Source: Epiperipatus broadwayi (taxonomy: Eukaryota > Onychophora > Udeonychophora > Euonychophora > Peripatidae). From it: a stretch of 64,000 bases of DNA. Below are positions 43,401 to 55,159 of the stretch, piece by piece. The stretch covers positions 2,104,815 through 2,168,814 of the forward strand of contig JAQFVV010012573.1 of the NCBI GenBank assembly GCA_028023455.1, written 5' to 3'. Both the position numbers and the translations under genes were made by a program. Positions within the stretch are counted from its first letter, which is position 1. Each line of letters opens with the position of its first letter. Under the pieces are notes generated by a model. It did no database searches and was not told where the DNA came from. It saw nothing but the letters and a program-made list of their open reading frames with translations.

Positions 43401-45639
43401 GCTGCCTTAATACGAACATTCATGGGTGATTTATAATTTGTAGCTAAATTAATTCATAGATCCATTTATGACGTTTTGCTAGTTTTGCTGTAAACTCTCT
43501 CTCTCTATAATCCTTTATTAATACTTATGTAATTCTGCTTTCACGCTTAATTTACGTTTATATAACTTTATGCGGCTCAATTAAATGTATACAACTGATT
43601 TTGTTTAATAATATATATATATATATATTATTTTCTCTAATATGTCGGTATCAATCAATCTCGCGACTTTAATTAAATTCATTAGTAAAATTATATTCAT
43701 TTGCTTATTTAAAATAGAAATCGTTCACTAGGTTGGTTGTATACCTAAAAGTATTTTATTGTGGATGCTTATTTTATTTTGTTGTTTAGTTGCCTTTATA
43801 AAAGATTGCGACACCTAATATAAAATTCTACCTTTTCTTACCATTGCCTGGAGAGATAATTCTTTAATTAATACGTATATGGGAATCGAATTTAAATATA
43901 AATTTTATTAGCTTCATAATATAAATAAAAGTTATTATTCATTATGATTTGTTAAATGACTCAGAATTGAAAACAGATTATTGCGCAAGAGGTTAGACCC
44001 TTTCCAAACTTTAAGTAACAATATAAAATTATATAAACATTGCTGGCATATCTTTTCTTTATTCTGATATTTTATCTTTCCATTTCTTGATTGCTTTGTC
44101 ATTGGAGCATCGGAAGCATGAAGCTCCCGTCCTACTTTTCAAAATCGTTCGTAATCAGGGATAATACTTCCTGTGGAACGTAAAGTTATGAGGTTTATGT
44201 GCTGCGAATGACAGATTATCCAGACCCTGGGCTCTCAAACACAGCCTTTCCTTCGATATTGCTCTGCCAGAATGTGCAGACATATCCAATCTAAGTTCAT
44301 TTCAAATACTCTTTTAAAATGATAAAATAACCACAAATGCCATGAGGGCCACATTTCTTTAATTGTATGCTAGTACCGTTACTCTTGTTTTTAATTTAAT
44401 CACTGTCCACCTAATCTTAGTAAGTCGCAATGATATGTTGAAGATAATGATTCATTTCGTTAAAGAAGAATACGTTCAGTTCATTGAGTTAAAATGCTTT
44501 CGTTTAAAAAAACTGTTATCGATTCCCAGAGACGTAAAATCAATTTGTACAATTATTTATTATATCATGTAATCTCGTAAATAAAGCGCATTGTTTGTTT
44601 CTTATTTCTAAAAGACGTCTTTGCCAAACAATGCGAATAAAAGTATAAATAATGGTTCTCCTAAGAAATACATGATTGAAATCATATATTTTGCCCGTTA
44701 TCAAATAAATCATTTACTGTTAAAACTGTCACGATCTTTTATATTTATTTTCGGCATCCATGATGTGTCATAGCAAAAGTTTTCTTGAATTAGCTTATCA
44801 ACTCCGCACAAGTTTTAAAACACTATAAAATTGTATCTGTAAAATTGTATTTATTAAATGAGTGATAGAGGGGATTTTATACAACAAATTCCCAAGTTTT
44901 GTAAATAAATAATATTGTCCCAAGCATGAAGCAATTTTGTAACATATATATGCGTTTTCTACATTTATTAAATATATATAATTTCATGTAAATCCTGGTT
45001 TGTTTTTGAATTATTATTTTCTAGTTAATATTTAGAACTATTTTCTTTAGCTAAGAGCTTAGCATTAATAAATAACTATAATAAATGTAATTCCTGGGCT
45101 ACTCCGACCTTGATCATCATCATCAGTTTCATCTTATGCTCTTCTGCTTTGCTTCTGGGCATGGATTTAAAATAATTTTACTGTGTCATCAGAATTGTTG
45201 TTCATTGGGTCAGAGGTTCGAAGAATAGACAAATAGGTTAGAATTCAGGACTGCTCCAGACCTGTGTATCTCGAGCATGATCGGATTCGAGGTACTTTTG
45301 CTTAGGATTTGAATCTTGTTAAGTGAGCATACTATTTTGACCGGTACAATATATATAGCTTAAATTTATTTTAAGCTAATTTTTTTAATTAAAACTTACT
45401 TCCATGGATTAAAATTTTTTGTCATTTATTTTGATAATTTTTATTTATGTCTTTATTTATTTAATCCAAGTGATTCACTTTTATATATTTATCATATGTG
45501 CACATATATAAGTACACATTTTAAGCAACACTGTGAATAAGTTCATTTATTCTTTTTACAACAATTTTCCTTAACTCCCCAAAGCTTATTATTCATCAAT
45601 GTACTGATAAATGACCACTTTTCAGGCTCTATTATCAGC
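43401..45639. other. Gene-free but less repetitive DNA
   Basis: CpG and GC content are higher than elsewhere (for example 44090-44290 and 45090-45310), and I found no repeat relatives in the window. No coding domain is recognisable; the 69-codon frame at 44363-44572 shows no motif. If the window contains host regulatory or intronic sequence, this stretch is a candidate. Confidence 0.45.
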
Positions 45640-45935
45640 ATTACAGTCACATTTGAATTCAGCATAAATGAATCCTACAAAAATGATATTTTCATTCATG
45701 GGATAATTATTTTTGTTCAAATTAGTATTATCTAACTTGAAACATCAAACTTTTATTTTGCTTTCTAATCAGTAAATTTTTATACTTTTGAGTTCAAACA
45801 ATATTTTTTTATTTTTTAAAAATATTTTCTATATATCATTCAAGTAAATCATAGACTAAAAATTTTCCTCTTTTTTTGTTTGTAAAAAAAGTAAATACTT
45901 GCATCACACCCTTTCTGATTTTCATTTTTTAAAAA
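45640..45935 (+). repeat. Dispersed repeat R4, copy 2 (no SINE)
   Basis: Matches 40830-41160 in order without the SINE, and provides its related empty site. Its end (AAGTAAATACTTGCATCACA, CCCTTTCTGATTTTCAT) parallels AAATTAAATACTTCCATCAT and TCCCTCTCTGATTTATG at 49719-49757. It directly abuts the 3' end of the minus-strand P3 copy. Confidence 0.65.
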
Positions 45936-45939
45936 TATT

Positions 45940-47735
45940 TGTTATAAATCATTCAGTAATTCTAAATATTTAATTCACTTTTTTTCAATTAATGTAATTC
46001 TCATAAACTTTGTAATCAAATATTATAAAAAAAATAAAAGTTAAAATTCATGACTTTTGTAATGCACTAAATAAGCTTCTAGGAGTCAATCTTCCAGAAT
46101 TATAGTGCTGTATTAATGTAGCAGTTGAATATTATGCTTATATATGGATGTAATTTATTAGGTAGATGAGACTTAATATGTGAATATGGCATTTAAATGT
46201 TCCATTTTGTCAATGATGGAACACATGGATCTTTTTTATTGATAGCATTTGGATCCTTTGTTATTGTCCAAGCTTTCTTATATTTTCTTTTTCCAATGTC
46301 TGTTTTGCCAAAAATCATCTTACATTAGTGGGACAGAAAATAAGATTCAGAGCAAGCTTGTGATTGAAGAAACATTGATTTATATTTATTATTCTGTTTT
46401 GATCTGTTGTATAAGTATGTATGGTGGCTGATCTCCATAGATCTATTTGCCTCAGATTCACCATAATACAAACAATTACAAGATGGTGTACTGCATGCAA
46501 TTTTGTAAATAATTTGAGAGGTATGCTCCACTGAAATTTCATCTTTAGAATTATTTAATGTTGTTTAGTGATAGAGGCCATTTAAAGCTAACTCTATAAG
46601 TATTGGCACATTAATTCTTTAGTTTCTTGTAATTCTAGAATCATATGGAAGACTTACTCATACTTTTGGCTCATTCTTTATAATTTTATTTTTATTTAAA
46701 TTAGTGTAAATTTTGCTGTTTGTTCTTGTTAGCATATTCTTATTACAACTGAGACTTGTGTGATCAATAATATAAACATCTATATTGTTTTCCTATGAGC
46801 CTTCTATTTGCATAAATTCATGTTTGTATATGAGAAATATTTGAAACCTACAAGTTTATGTTCCAAAGGAATTCTTCATTTGGGATGAATAGCTGTCTTA
46901 TATGATTAGTTTTAAACTCATTTTGAAATCAAACTCCTGGTTGTTGTTTTTTTTTTTTTTTTTTTGGATGTAAAGATTCAGAAAATTAATCCCATGAATT
47001 TTTATCTTCAATTTTTATAATCCATTGTACAGGCAATGTATTTTCAATATCCAGAAATATATTGTTAATCTATAATTCAGATGCATACATAAAAACATCA
47101 TCAACTTATCACAGGTAAATTTTGTTAGTCAAAAAATCTAAATATTCAGGTATAATATTATTCTCAAATTTAGAGAGTGCGATATTGGAACACTATTCTA
47201 CTTAGTGGAAGCCCTGTAAGTTATTCACTCTCTATTTTATAAAATTTCACATTGGATAGTGCTATTATATTCTTGTCATTTCACTGTAATACTTATATAA
47301 TAAAATCTTTTTTATTTGGATTGTAGTTAATTTTCTGCAAAACGTCATGAATTATATTAATGAAAAGGCTTTGAGGCACAGAACCACAAAGTTCTTTTAT
47401 ATTCAATTAAGCTAAAATATGTTTTTCTTTTTCTTTTCTTTTTTAATTTTCTCAATGCATTCAAAATAAGTTTTTATTGTATAGTCACCAAACCAATGTC
47501 CTCAATTAATCAATCTGCTATTTTCTTTGCAACTTTATACTACTATGCTTCATTAAAATCTATCATGGGTTTAAATGGCTGGCCTTTTTAAAGCAATTTA
47601 ACATATGTGGTGGAATGGCCACTGAGGGATATTTTGATAGATACTCAGATTATATATAAGCTTTATTACAGTATTTTTTCAAAACTGTGGACACAAATTT
47701 ATCTCTGGGATATTTTGGAAGTGCCTAAACATGGA
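45940..47735 (-). pseudogene. Penelope-like element P3, minus-strand copy
   Basis: The minus strand carries a diverged copy of the element at 47990-49640. Motif C survives in part as VDDVFMYASE near 47094-47110. At 46325-46531 the GIY-YIG domain reads IIYKIACSTPSCNCLYYGES, then EANRSMEISHHTYLYNRS. The cysteines, YYGES and the HTYLYN run match the P1 GIY-YIG wording. Many stops elsewhere. A 21-base T run near 46945-46965 corresponds to an A run in the other copy. The whole arm forms a long inverted repeat with the plus-strand copy. Confidence 0.78.
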
Positions 47736-47989
47736 AATTATTTCTAACATTGAAGTTAAATTTTAAAATTTCTTAGAAAAAAAGAAAGTTGTTGCTAAAA
47801 CAGCAAAATTGTTACAGTTTATATGGAAAAAGTTAATAAGGAATGGTCTCAAAATATAAATGCAATGATTGACTTCCTAACAAACAACAATATTAGTGCA
47901 ACAAGGAAGACAAGGGCAAGAGACTGGTGTTGTTAAATAATAATAATTATATTCAGAAAATAACCTTTCAAAGCATAAACTTATAATTT
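47736..47989. other. Spacer between inverted P3 copies
   Basis: About 250 bp of sequence not shared by the two arms; it could be the unpaired 5' part of one copy. No domain recognised. Confidence 0.5.
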
Positions 47990-49640
47990 AACAATATAAA
48001 TACTTATAACACAAAATATGCTAAAGATAAATTTGTGTCCACTATTTAAGTATACACATTCTGAGTATCTATCAATGTATATTCAGTGGCCATACCACCA
48101 TGCATGTTTGTAAATTGCATAAAGACAGACAACTGCTTAGATTCATAATAGATTTTAGTGAGGCATACTAATATAAAGCTGCAAAGAAAATAGCAGTTTT
48201 GTTAATTAAGGACATTGGTTTTGGCAACTACACAATAAAATCTTTCTTTGAATGCATTGAGAAAATTAAAGAAATAAAAATTAATAAAAACTACAGTTTA
48301 GCTTCTTTGGATATAAAAGAACTTATTGTCCTGTGTCTTGAGACCATTCCGGAAATATAATTCAAGATGTTTTACAACAATTTAACTACAATCCAAGTAA
48401 AAAAGATTTTATAATAAAAATGTTCCAATGGATTGATAAGAATATAATAGTACTAGACAATGTAAAAGTTTTATAAAATAGAGAGTGGGTGGACTAAGGA
48501 GCTTCCACTAGGTGGAATAATTTGCAGTATCATGCTCTCAAGATTTGTAAATATTATACCCAAATACTTAAACCTTTTGTCTAATGAAATTTTCATGACA
48601 TAAATTGGTGTTTTTATATGTGTCTCTGAAATACAGATTAACAATATACACTTGGATTTTGAAAATATATTGCCTCTACAATGGACCATAGAAATCAAAG
48701 ATAAAAATTATAGGATTAATTTTCTGGATCATTACATCCAAAAAAAAAAAACAATCGTGAACTTGATTTCAAAATGAATTTAAAACCCATTCAAATATAA
48801 AAGGTATTTATCCCAAATCAAGAGTCACTTTAGAACATAAACTTGAATGATTCAAATGTTTCTTGTACAGAAACATGAATTTATGCAAGTGTGAGGCTAG
48901 TAGGAAAAACAATATTGATGCTTATATCAATGATCCCACAAGTCTTAGTTATAATTGGAATATACTAACAAAAACAATCGGAAAATTTTACACTAATTTA
49001 AACAAAATTACAAATAATGCACCAAAATCATGGATAAGCCTTTTAAATGTCCCTAGAATTTCAAAACAACTAAGGAATATATGTGTGGAATTTATAGTGT
49101 TAGCTTTAGATTGCATCCATCACTAAACAACTTAATAAGTCTAAAGACAAAATTTGAAAGAAGCATTTTCCTCAAGTTGTTTACAAAATTATATGCAATA
49201 TGGTGAATCTCAGACAAATAGATTTACAAGGATCACCCAGCATACATACTTATAAAACACAGCAAAACAATAATGAATATAAATCAATTTCCCTTGATCA
49301 CAAGCTTACTATAGATCATACTTTCAGTCCCACTAATGTGAGAACAATTTGTGCTTAAAGAGTTGATAGTAAAAGAAAATATAAGGAGACTTGGGCAAAG
49401 AATCCAAATGCTATCAACAGAAAGGATTCATGCATTCCATTGTTGAAAAAATGGAACATTTAAATGCCACATTTACATATTAAGTCTCATGTACATAATA
49501 AATTATGTTCATGTATAGGCATAATTTTAAACTGCTAAATTAATACAGCATTATGATTCTGATAAAAGTCTACTAAAAGCATGCTTATTGTTTTATAAAG
49601 GTCTTGAATTTCAACTTTTATCTTTTCATAGTACTCAATT
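47990..49640 (+). pseudogene. Penelope-like element P3, plus-strand copy
   Basis: A nearly open stretch from about 48110 reads KLHKDRQLLRFIIDFSEAY, a stop, YKAAKKIAVLLIKDIGFG, then IKSFFECIEKIKE and YSLASLDIKELIVLC. This matches the fingers and motif A region of the P1 reverse transcriptase. Motif B reads ELPLGGIICSIMLSRFVN near 48500; motif C is degraded to FMT-stop-IGVFICVSE. The connector includes the 87-codon frame at 48863-49126. The GIY-YIG region near 49170-49260 is frameshifted: VVYKIIC, then QYGESQTNRFTRITQHTYL. The element is non-functional. Confidence 0.78.
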
Positions 49641-49689
49641 ACAATGAATTTATAAGAATTATATAAATCATTCAATTAAATCATTTTTT

Positions 49690-49815
49690 CTCTTTTATTA
49701 TCCAGAAAATTAAATACTTCCATCATTCCCTCTCTGATTTATGTTTCCCAGTGAGATAAAGACTCTTCACATTATCTGCACAATCTTATCCATTTTAAGC
49801 TATATATATTAACAT
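49690..49815 (+). repeat. Dispersed repeat R4, copy 3 (P3 3' end)
   Basis: Follows the plus-strand P3 copy directly and shares AAAGACTCTTCACATTATCT and GCACAATCTTATCCATTTTA with 41205-41245. This places R4 at the 3' end of P3. Confidence 0.6.
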
Positions 49816-49868
49816 TAAAAGCCTAAAACTAAACTAGTCAATAAAATAATCAAACCCACCTCAACTTG

Positions 49869-49945
49869 ACAACTAACCCAGACTGTCTAAAGAAAATAAA
49901 CTAAAACACAACCAATGGTTTCTTTGGCTAGTCTGGGTTAGTTGT
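49869..49945. other. 77-nt hairpin with pre-miRNA-like geometry
   Basis: ACAACTAACCCAGACT at 49869 pairs perfectly with AGTCTGGGTTAGTTGT ending at 49945. After a four-base region with mismatches the stem continues through AAAGAAA/TTTCTTT. The loop is about 23 nt. The stem is 27 bases long with three mismatches, the size of a microRNA precursor. Nothing shows that it is transcribed, and in this window full of foldbacks a small MITE remnant is at least as likely. Confidence 0.5.
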
Positions 49946-52180
49946 GCATTTGTGGTAAGCTTGATATCTACATATTTATTTATATCTTTTTACATATAAA
50001 TAAAAATATATAAATTTAATAGTTAATGTAACTTTTTTGTGCTTACTGTGTTTAGAAATATAAATATATAAATTTACTGAACAAATTCAATTGCAACTAA
50101 AATAAGATGTATTACAAAGCTTCACAGTTGAAAAAATATTTAATAAAAAATTAATTACAGATTGATTAATAATGTCTAATTACCTGTGTGTGCATTTTGT
50201 GTGTATGAATGCACATACTACAGATAATATATACATAATTTAAGTACACTGATTAAAGAAAGTAAAGTAGATTCATAGAATTAATTACACTATTAAATAT
50301 ATAATAAAGGATACAATGTAAAATTGCCAACAGTAATATGATGTCATATTATGTAAAGGAAAACAAAAATTAGTTTTAGTGCTGCATAAATAAATTTAAT
50401 TGTGTAGTTTATGAAAATGTATAGCATTTTGAAACTCTTTCAAATTTGCCTCTAAATAGAGTTTTAAAGAAATAATTTGCCCTTTCTTATAGTAAATTGA
50501 ATGTCAAATTTATAAAATTATAAGGTACTAAAATTGTGAAAGTTACAGAACAATTTTTAATATGCAGTAATGACTTTTTCTTCCTATGCTACTGAAAATA
50601 TAGGAGAAAAACTATTTGTTTATTCATTTATAAAATAATTTTATAATATTAAAATATATATAAACATATTTGTTTCACAACATGTGAAATGAATATTTAT
50701 TCTTGTAATTAGTGAAATATTTTTGGATAAAACTGATAAAGAAGTTTTTTGGCAAACATCTTTGACTATATTATAAGTGTGTAAAACAAAGATATGTGTG
50801 GTATAAATAAGGAAGAAATGATGATGGCTGATTATTCTAAACCTTAATGCAAAAAACAATGCAAGCAATTTTCATGAAGATAAGAGAAACCACTGGTTAA
50901 AACAATTTTCACTAATAGTTTGGATAGCTAGACCTTGCTGACTGTTTTAAGGTATTTTTTAATACTCCATTGACTACAGCAAGTAATATGGCATTATCTG
51001 ACAAAATTCTATTTACTCTGTATGTCTAGAAATCACACTGGGTAAAATTCCTGGAATTATGCAAGTGGATCCAGTGATGAATGTTGAAGATGCATAGACT
51101 GTGATTTATCTTCTATAATGAAAAAACTATGCTGTAAAAATGTAAAATCTGTCATAATATCTATCAGTACCTGCTATATATCAAAACAATTGTCACTAAT
51201 ACCCAAAGAGGACAACCACCATCAGAGATATATTACTAAAGACTTAGTCTTATATATATAGTAAAATATTAAATCTGAAGAAAACTAAGACTTAAAACAT
51301 TGCAAGTTTTACACAGCTGGTAAATTTGATCATTATAATTATCAAAAGGCCTTAAGTTTTAATATTCTTTTTTTTTTCTTATTGTTAATATTTTGTACTA
51401 TATTTATTGATTGTAAAAAAAATTGTTAGTTTATTTATTTTAATTCTTAGCTAATTTAGTTTATGTTTGCCTTTCAAACTTATTCCAAATAAATGTTTTT
51501 AATATGTACTAATCCTGGTAAATCCACTGGAGAATAATGGTAATAATTTAAAATGATGATAATCAGTGGTATTAAGATTTCCAGAAGTAAACTTTCTATT
51601 TAGAAAACTTGGCAACTTAAGGTGCATTTTAAATTGAATCTAGAGAACCCAAATAAAAAAATACTTTTGGAATAATTACATTTAACTTAATCTTAGATTA
51701 TGAGGTCAGTTATGATTATCACGATAAAAAATTGTGGTTACATTAAAATATATATATATATATATATTCATGATTTTTTGGATTTTTTTAAACTTTTTTA
51801 TTTGAATTTATATTTAGTTTCATTTTGTATCCATTATATTTGATAGACCATCATGTGGCCTGAACATCCTCCTTCACTACTGTTCAGTCACATATTGTAC
51901 TAAGTATTAAAGCATAAATTAATTGAGTAAATAGTGGAATACAATATATGAATTTAAATTAACTTTAAAGTGTTTGGATGAGAAATAATATCAGTATTTA
52001 TAAAAAAGTAAACATGGCAGTAGTTTGACTCTAAGTAGACAGGAACAACTTTGATGAATGGTAGTATATTAAGCCAGACATATCATATTATTCTGGAGAA
52101 TATGACATAGGTAGGGATGAAATGTCAGTTTATTTAATAATGATAACATATAAATACAAATATTTCAGATTGTTGTAAAC
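49946..52180. other. Gene-free AT-rich DNA
   Basis: No coding relic recognised. Slightly higher complexity at 50880-51350 gave short frames without known motif. Confidence 0.5.
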
Positions 52181-52189
52181 CCTGAAAAA

Positions 52190-53770
52190 AAGAGAATAAG
52201 TAAAACAGTAATAGGACAATCAACAATAATATAATGGGACATTTAGTTACAGATGATAACACATTCAATGACAATAAAAATGGAAGCACAATAAACATGG
52301 ATCATTCAGCATCACAAGATACAATATAACCAATGGAATCAGAGCTGAAAGAACAAGAATCAGTTTAGTCAGTGGAAAAGGCTTCTAAATGTAAAAAAAT
52401 TATACAAAAAATTTAAAAAATTGAAGGAAATGCAGCTAAAAAATGAAGTGCAACAAAAGCAGGATAAAAAATCTGAAGAAATGCAACAAAAAAATAGAGT
52501 TTTTAAAAATGTATCAAGAAATAACAAAAAATTTTGATATTGTACAAGAAACTATAAACAGCATAGATTTGGAAATAACACATCAAATGCAAAACAAGTA
52601 CAACACAAAATTGAATTGCTAAAAGGATACATACTGATCAGAAAGAAATGGTCCAAAAATCTGTTGAGTCTACTGAAAATAAGTTGCAGAGAAGTGTGTA
52701 AGGTGTAGTTGAAAGAATAGAAAAATTGAAAATAAGAGAAAAAATGAAGAGAGATAATGAACAATTCAAAAGTCATTATTCAAAAAAAAAATTCCATGAG
52801 CTTCAAGAAAAGATGCAAGAAACTCAGAAATAGTTGGCATCATAAAAAACAAAAAAAGAATTATATACACAAATATGATTACAAAATGAACAAAAAATAT
52901 AAGATATTTAGCAAAAGTGATAGCATGAGAATGATGAAACCAAAAGAAAGCTATGAAAATATAACAATCACAGAATAGCACAAAAATTATAAAAATTTTA
53001 ATTGTGTTAATTGGTGACTCAGAAGAGACTTCCATGGAACATCTTGACAGTTTGAAAAATTATTTTTATTAACACCAATTTATAGAAGGGGATCGAGTGT
53101 TTATTGCTTATAATCACCTACAAGGACCTCCTAAGAAATGATGGAATTTATTGATAAAAAACCAATTTACTGTTTTAGATATGCAAATCAAATTTTAAAT
53201 AATTCTTGGACAAAAAAATTCCAAGAATGAATCAGATATCAAATAATATAAGAAAAATTTGCATAAGAGATGGCCAAAATTATCCCAAAAAGCAAATGTC
53301 AAATTTAGACATTGTCTGAATGTGGCATGGCAGAAAGTCAAATCATCAGGATTATTCAATATAATTCAACTTATTTGAGTTTAACAGATGATCATCAGCA
53401 TAGACCAGAAAATCATAGAACAAGTGGATGAGGTTTCAAAAGCCATTGTCATGAATCTTCATGATCAGGAAGGTGTAGATAATATTGAAAGCAAGTTTAC
53501 CATACTAAACAGGCAATGAAACAAAATGATGAGTGGTGCATATATTGTTTGTATTAGAATAAAAGGTGATCAAAGATTACAATCATATAATCAAAGACAA
53601 AAGATAAGAAGAAGCACTCATAATAAAGGCAGAATATGAGTAATACATCAGTCTAAAATGTATCTAAGTTCAGGCAATCCATACCAGAGAATTTATAAAT
53701 CCAGGAAGTAGTTTTCAAATAGAAAAAAAGAAGGAGATTCAGAAAACAGAGAGAATGGAATCCAAATAAA
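52190..53770 (+). pseudogene. Possible gag-like retrotransposon relic
   Basis: From 52340 to 52860 the plus strand is rich in Lys, Gln and Glu codons (for example EVQQKQDKKSEEMQQKN), suggesting a former coiled coil. Near 53040-53160 HQFIEGDRVFIAYNHLQG and PPKK-stop-WNLL resemble the gag-domain pattern of an aliphatic block ending in G-x-A-x-x-W-x-x-L. Near 53240-53330 YKKNLHKRWPKLSQKANVKF could be the downstream gag helix. EWCIYC near 53550 is at best half a zinc knuckle. No protease, RT or LTRs were found. A LINE ORF1 is an alternative. Confidence 0.35.
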
Positions 53771-54159
53771 TATGAAAACAGCAGTGGTCTGAAGATATCT
53801 CACATTCACATGGATGACAAAACCGTAAATACTTCAAAAATATATGAATCAATGTAAGAATTGATACATGTAGAAAAAATAAAAGATATACTATTCTCTG
53901 AATAATCATAGATCTATCTAAACAATAAATACATTTAAAGAGAAAATAATAAAATGATAAAATTTTAAGTAATTGAAAATACTAAAAGTGACTATTTAGA
54001 AAGAACCAAATTTAGATAAAATTTATTACAAAAGGAAAGATTACCAGTTTACTAGAAAGCAAGAATGACTTATGCAATTGACAGTGTTGATAAATATATA
54101 GTGTAAATAAATATGAAAAGCATATAATCAGAGATAATGTTATTAATTTCTGTAGACAC
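53771..54159. other. Gene-free AT-rich DNA
   Basis: Nothing recognised between the gag-like relic and PLE P2. Confidence 0.5.
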
Positions 54160-55155
54160 TGGGGAAAAAACCTGTTAAAGTTTGTTTAGATACGTTGGTA
54201 TTTCCACAAACAAAAACATCATTCATGTACCTTTTGTAAATTTTAATACCTTTAAAAGTACACTTATCTAAAATACTACTCTTGTATGTTGACAAAACAA
54301 TATTGCAAACTTACACAACAACAGACAGACTCATAGGGCAACCTTTAGATATTTTATAATATTCACCTTCAAAAGAAGCAACAATGTTATAATCAAAAGA
54401 TTTTAAAGAATCAATAACAAATTTGATCACATATTTACAAACACTTTTACTTTTTAATGCATATTCAATTATATTTATGGAATCCATTCTATGAATAGAA
54501 CCATACATTTCTGTCACATCCAATGAAGCAGTAATGTCATTCTCATTAATCACTATATTTTTAATTCTATCTATAAAATCAAAAGATGAAGCAATAGTAT
54601 TTTTCCCAAATCCTAAAAACCTTTATAATAGCTTACCAATATATTTAGAATTGTGATATATATATATGAACTATCAAAATCAATCATAATTCGCAAAGGA
54701 TCACCGTCTTTATGTAATTTTATATTTGCAAAAATATGATGAGATATAGCGCAGAAAGGATCTATCTTCTAGTACACATTATTACTTAAAGTTTTATTCT
54801 TAGCTTTTTTTAATTAAAATATTGTTAATAAATTTTATTCTCTGACCCTCCACATTATATTCTCAATTAAAAAGAAACAAAGTTTATCCATTTGTACTTT
54901 AATTTTCTCAATATACTCACGTTTCGTCTTTAAACACATCAGCAGCCTTTTATTTTCTTTCAAGCAAATCATATTATCATTTTTTAACTTCTGTTTAAAT
55001 TTCAAAATGGCTAGTTCCCATTAATTTTTATATGGAATCACATTAAATTTACGACAATTAATTTTCTTGATAATTTCATCAGCAATATGAATATCACCAG
55101 GAATCATTTCAAATGAATTTTGTATGGCTGCAATTAATTCCAAATGAAAATTCAG
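54160..55155 (-). pseudogene. Penelope-like element P2, minus-strand 5' part
   Basis: Minus-strand frames give EIIKKINCRKFNVIPYKN and KLHKDGDPLRIMIDFDSS (fingers). The 80-codon frame at 54311-54553 reads ITASLDVTEMYGSIHRMD (motif A) through YYKISKGCPMSLSVVV (motif B). After a stop it continues as IKIYKRYMNDVFV. Motif C has YMND in place of YMDD. The copy stops near 54160, just after motif C, so the connector and GIY-YIG are missing. It meets the plus-strand copy head to head near 55155. Confidence 0.78.
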
Positions 55156-55159
55156 GGAA

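Noticed and set aside
44363-44572. 69-codon plus-strand frame
   Set aside because: No motif and no supporting signals; length is within chance for this composition.
45180-45300. tRNA-derived SINE around GGTTCGAAGAAT
   Set aside because: No A box, no second copy in the window and no tail.
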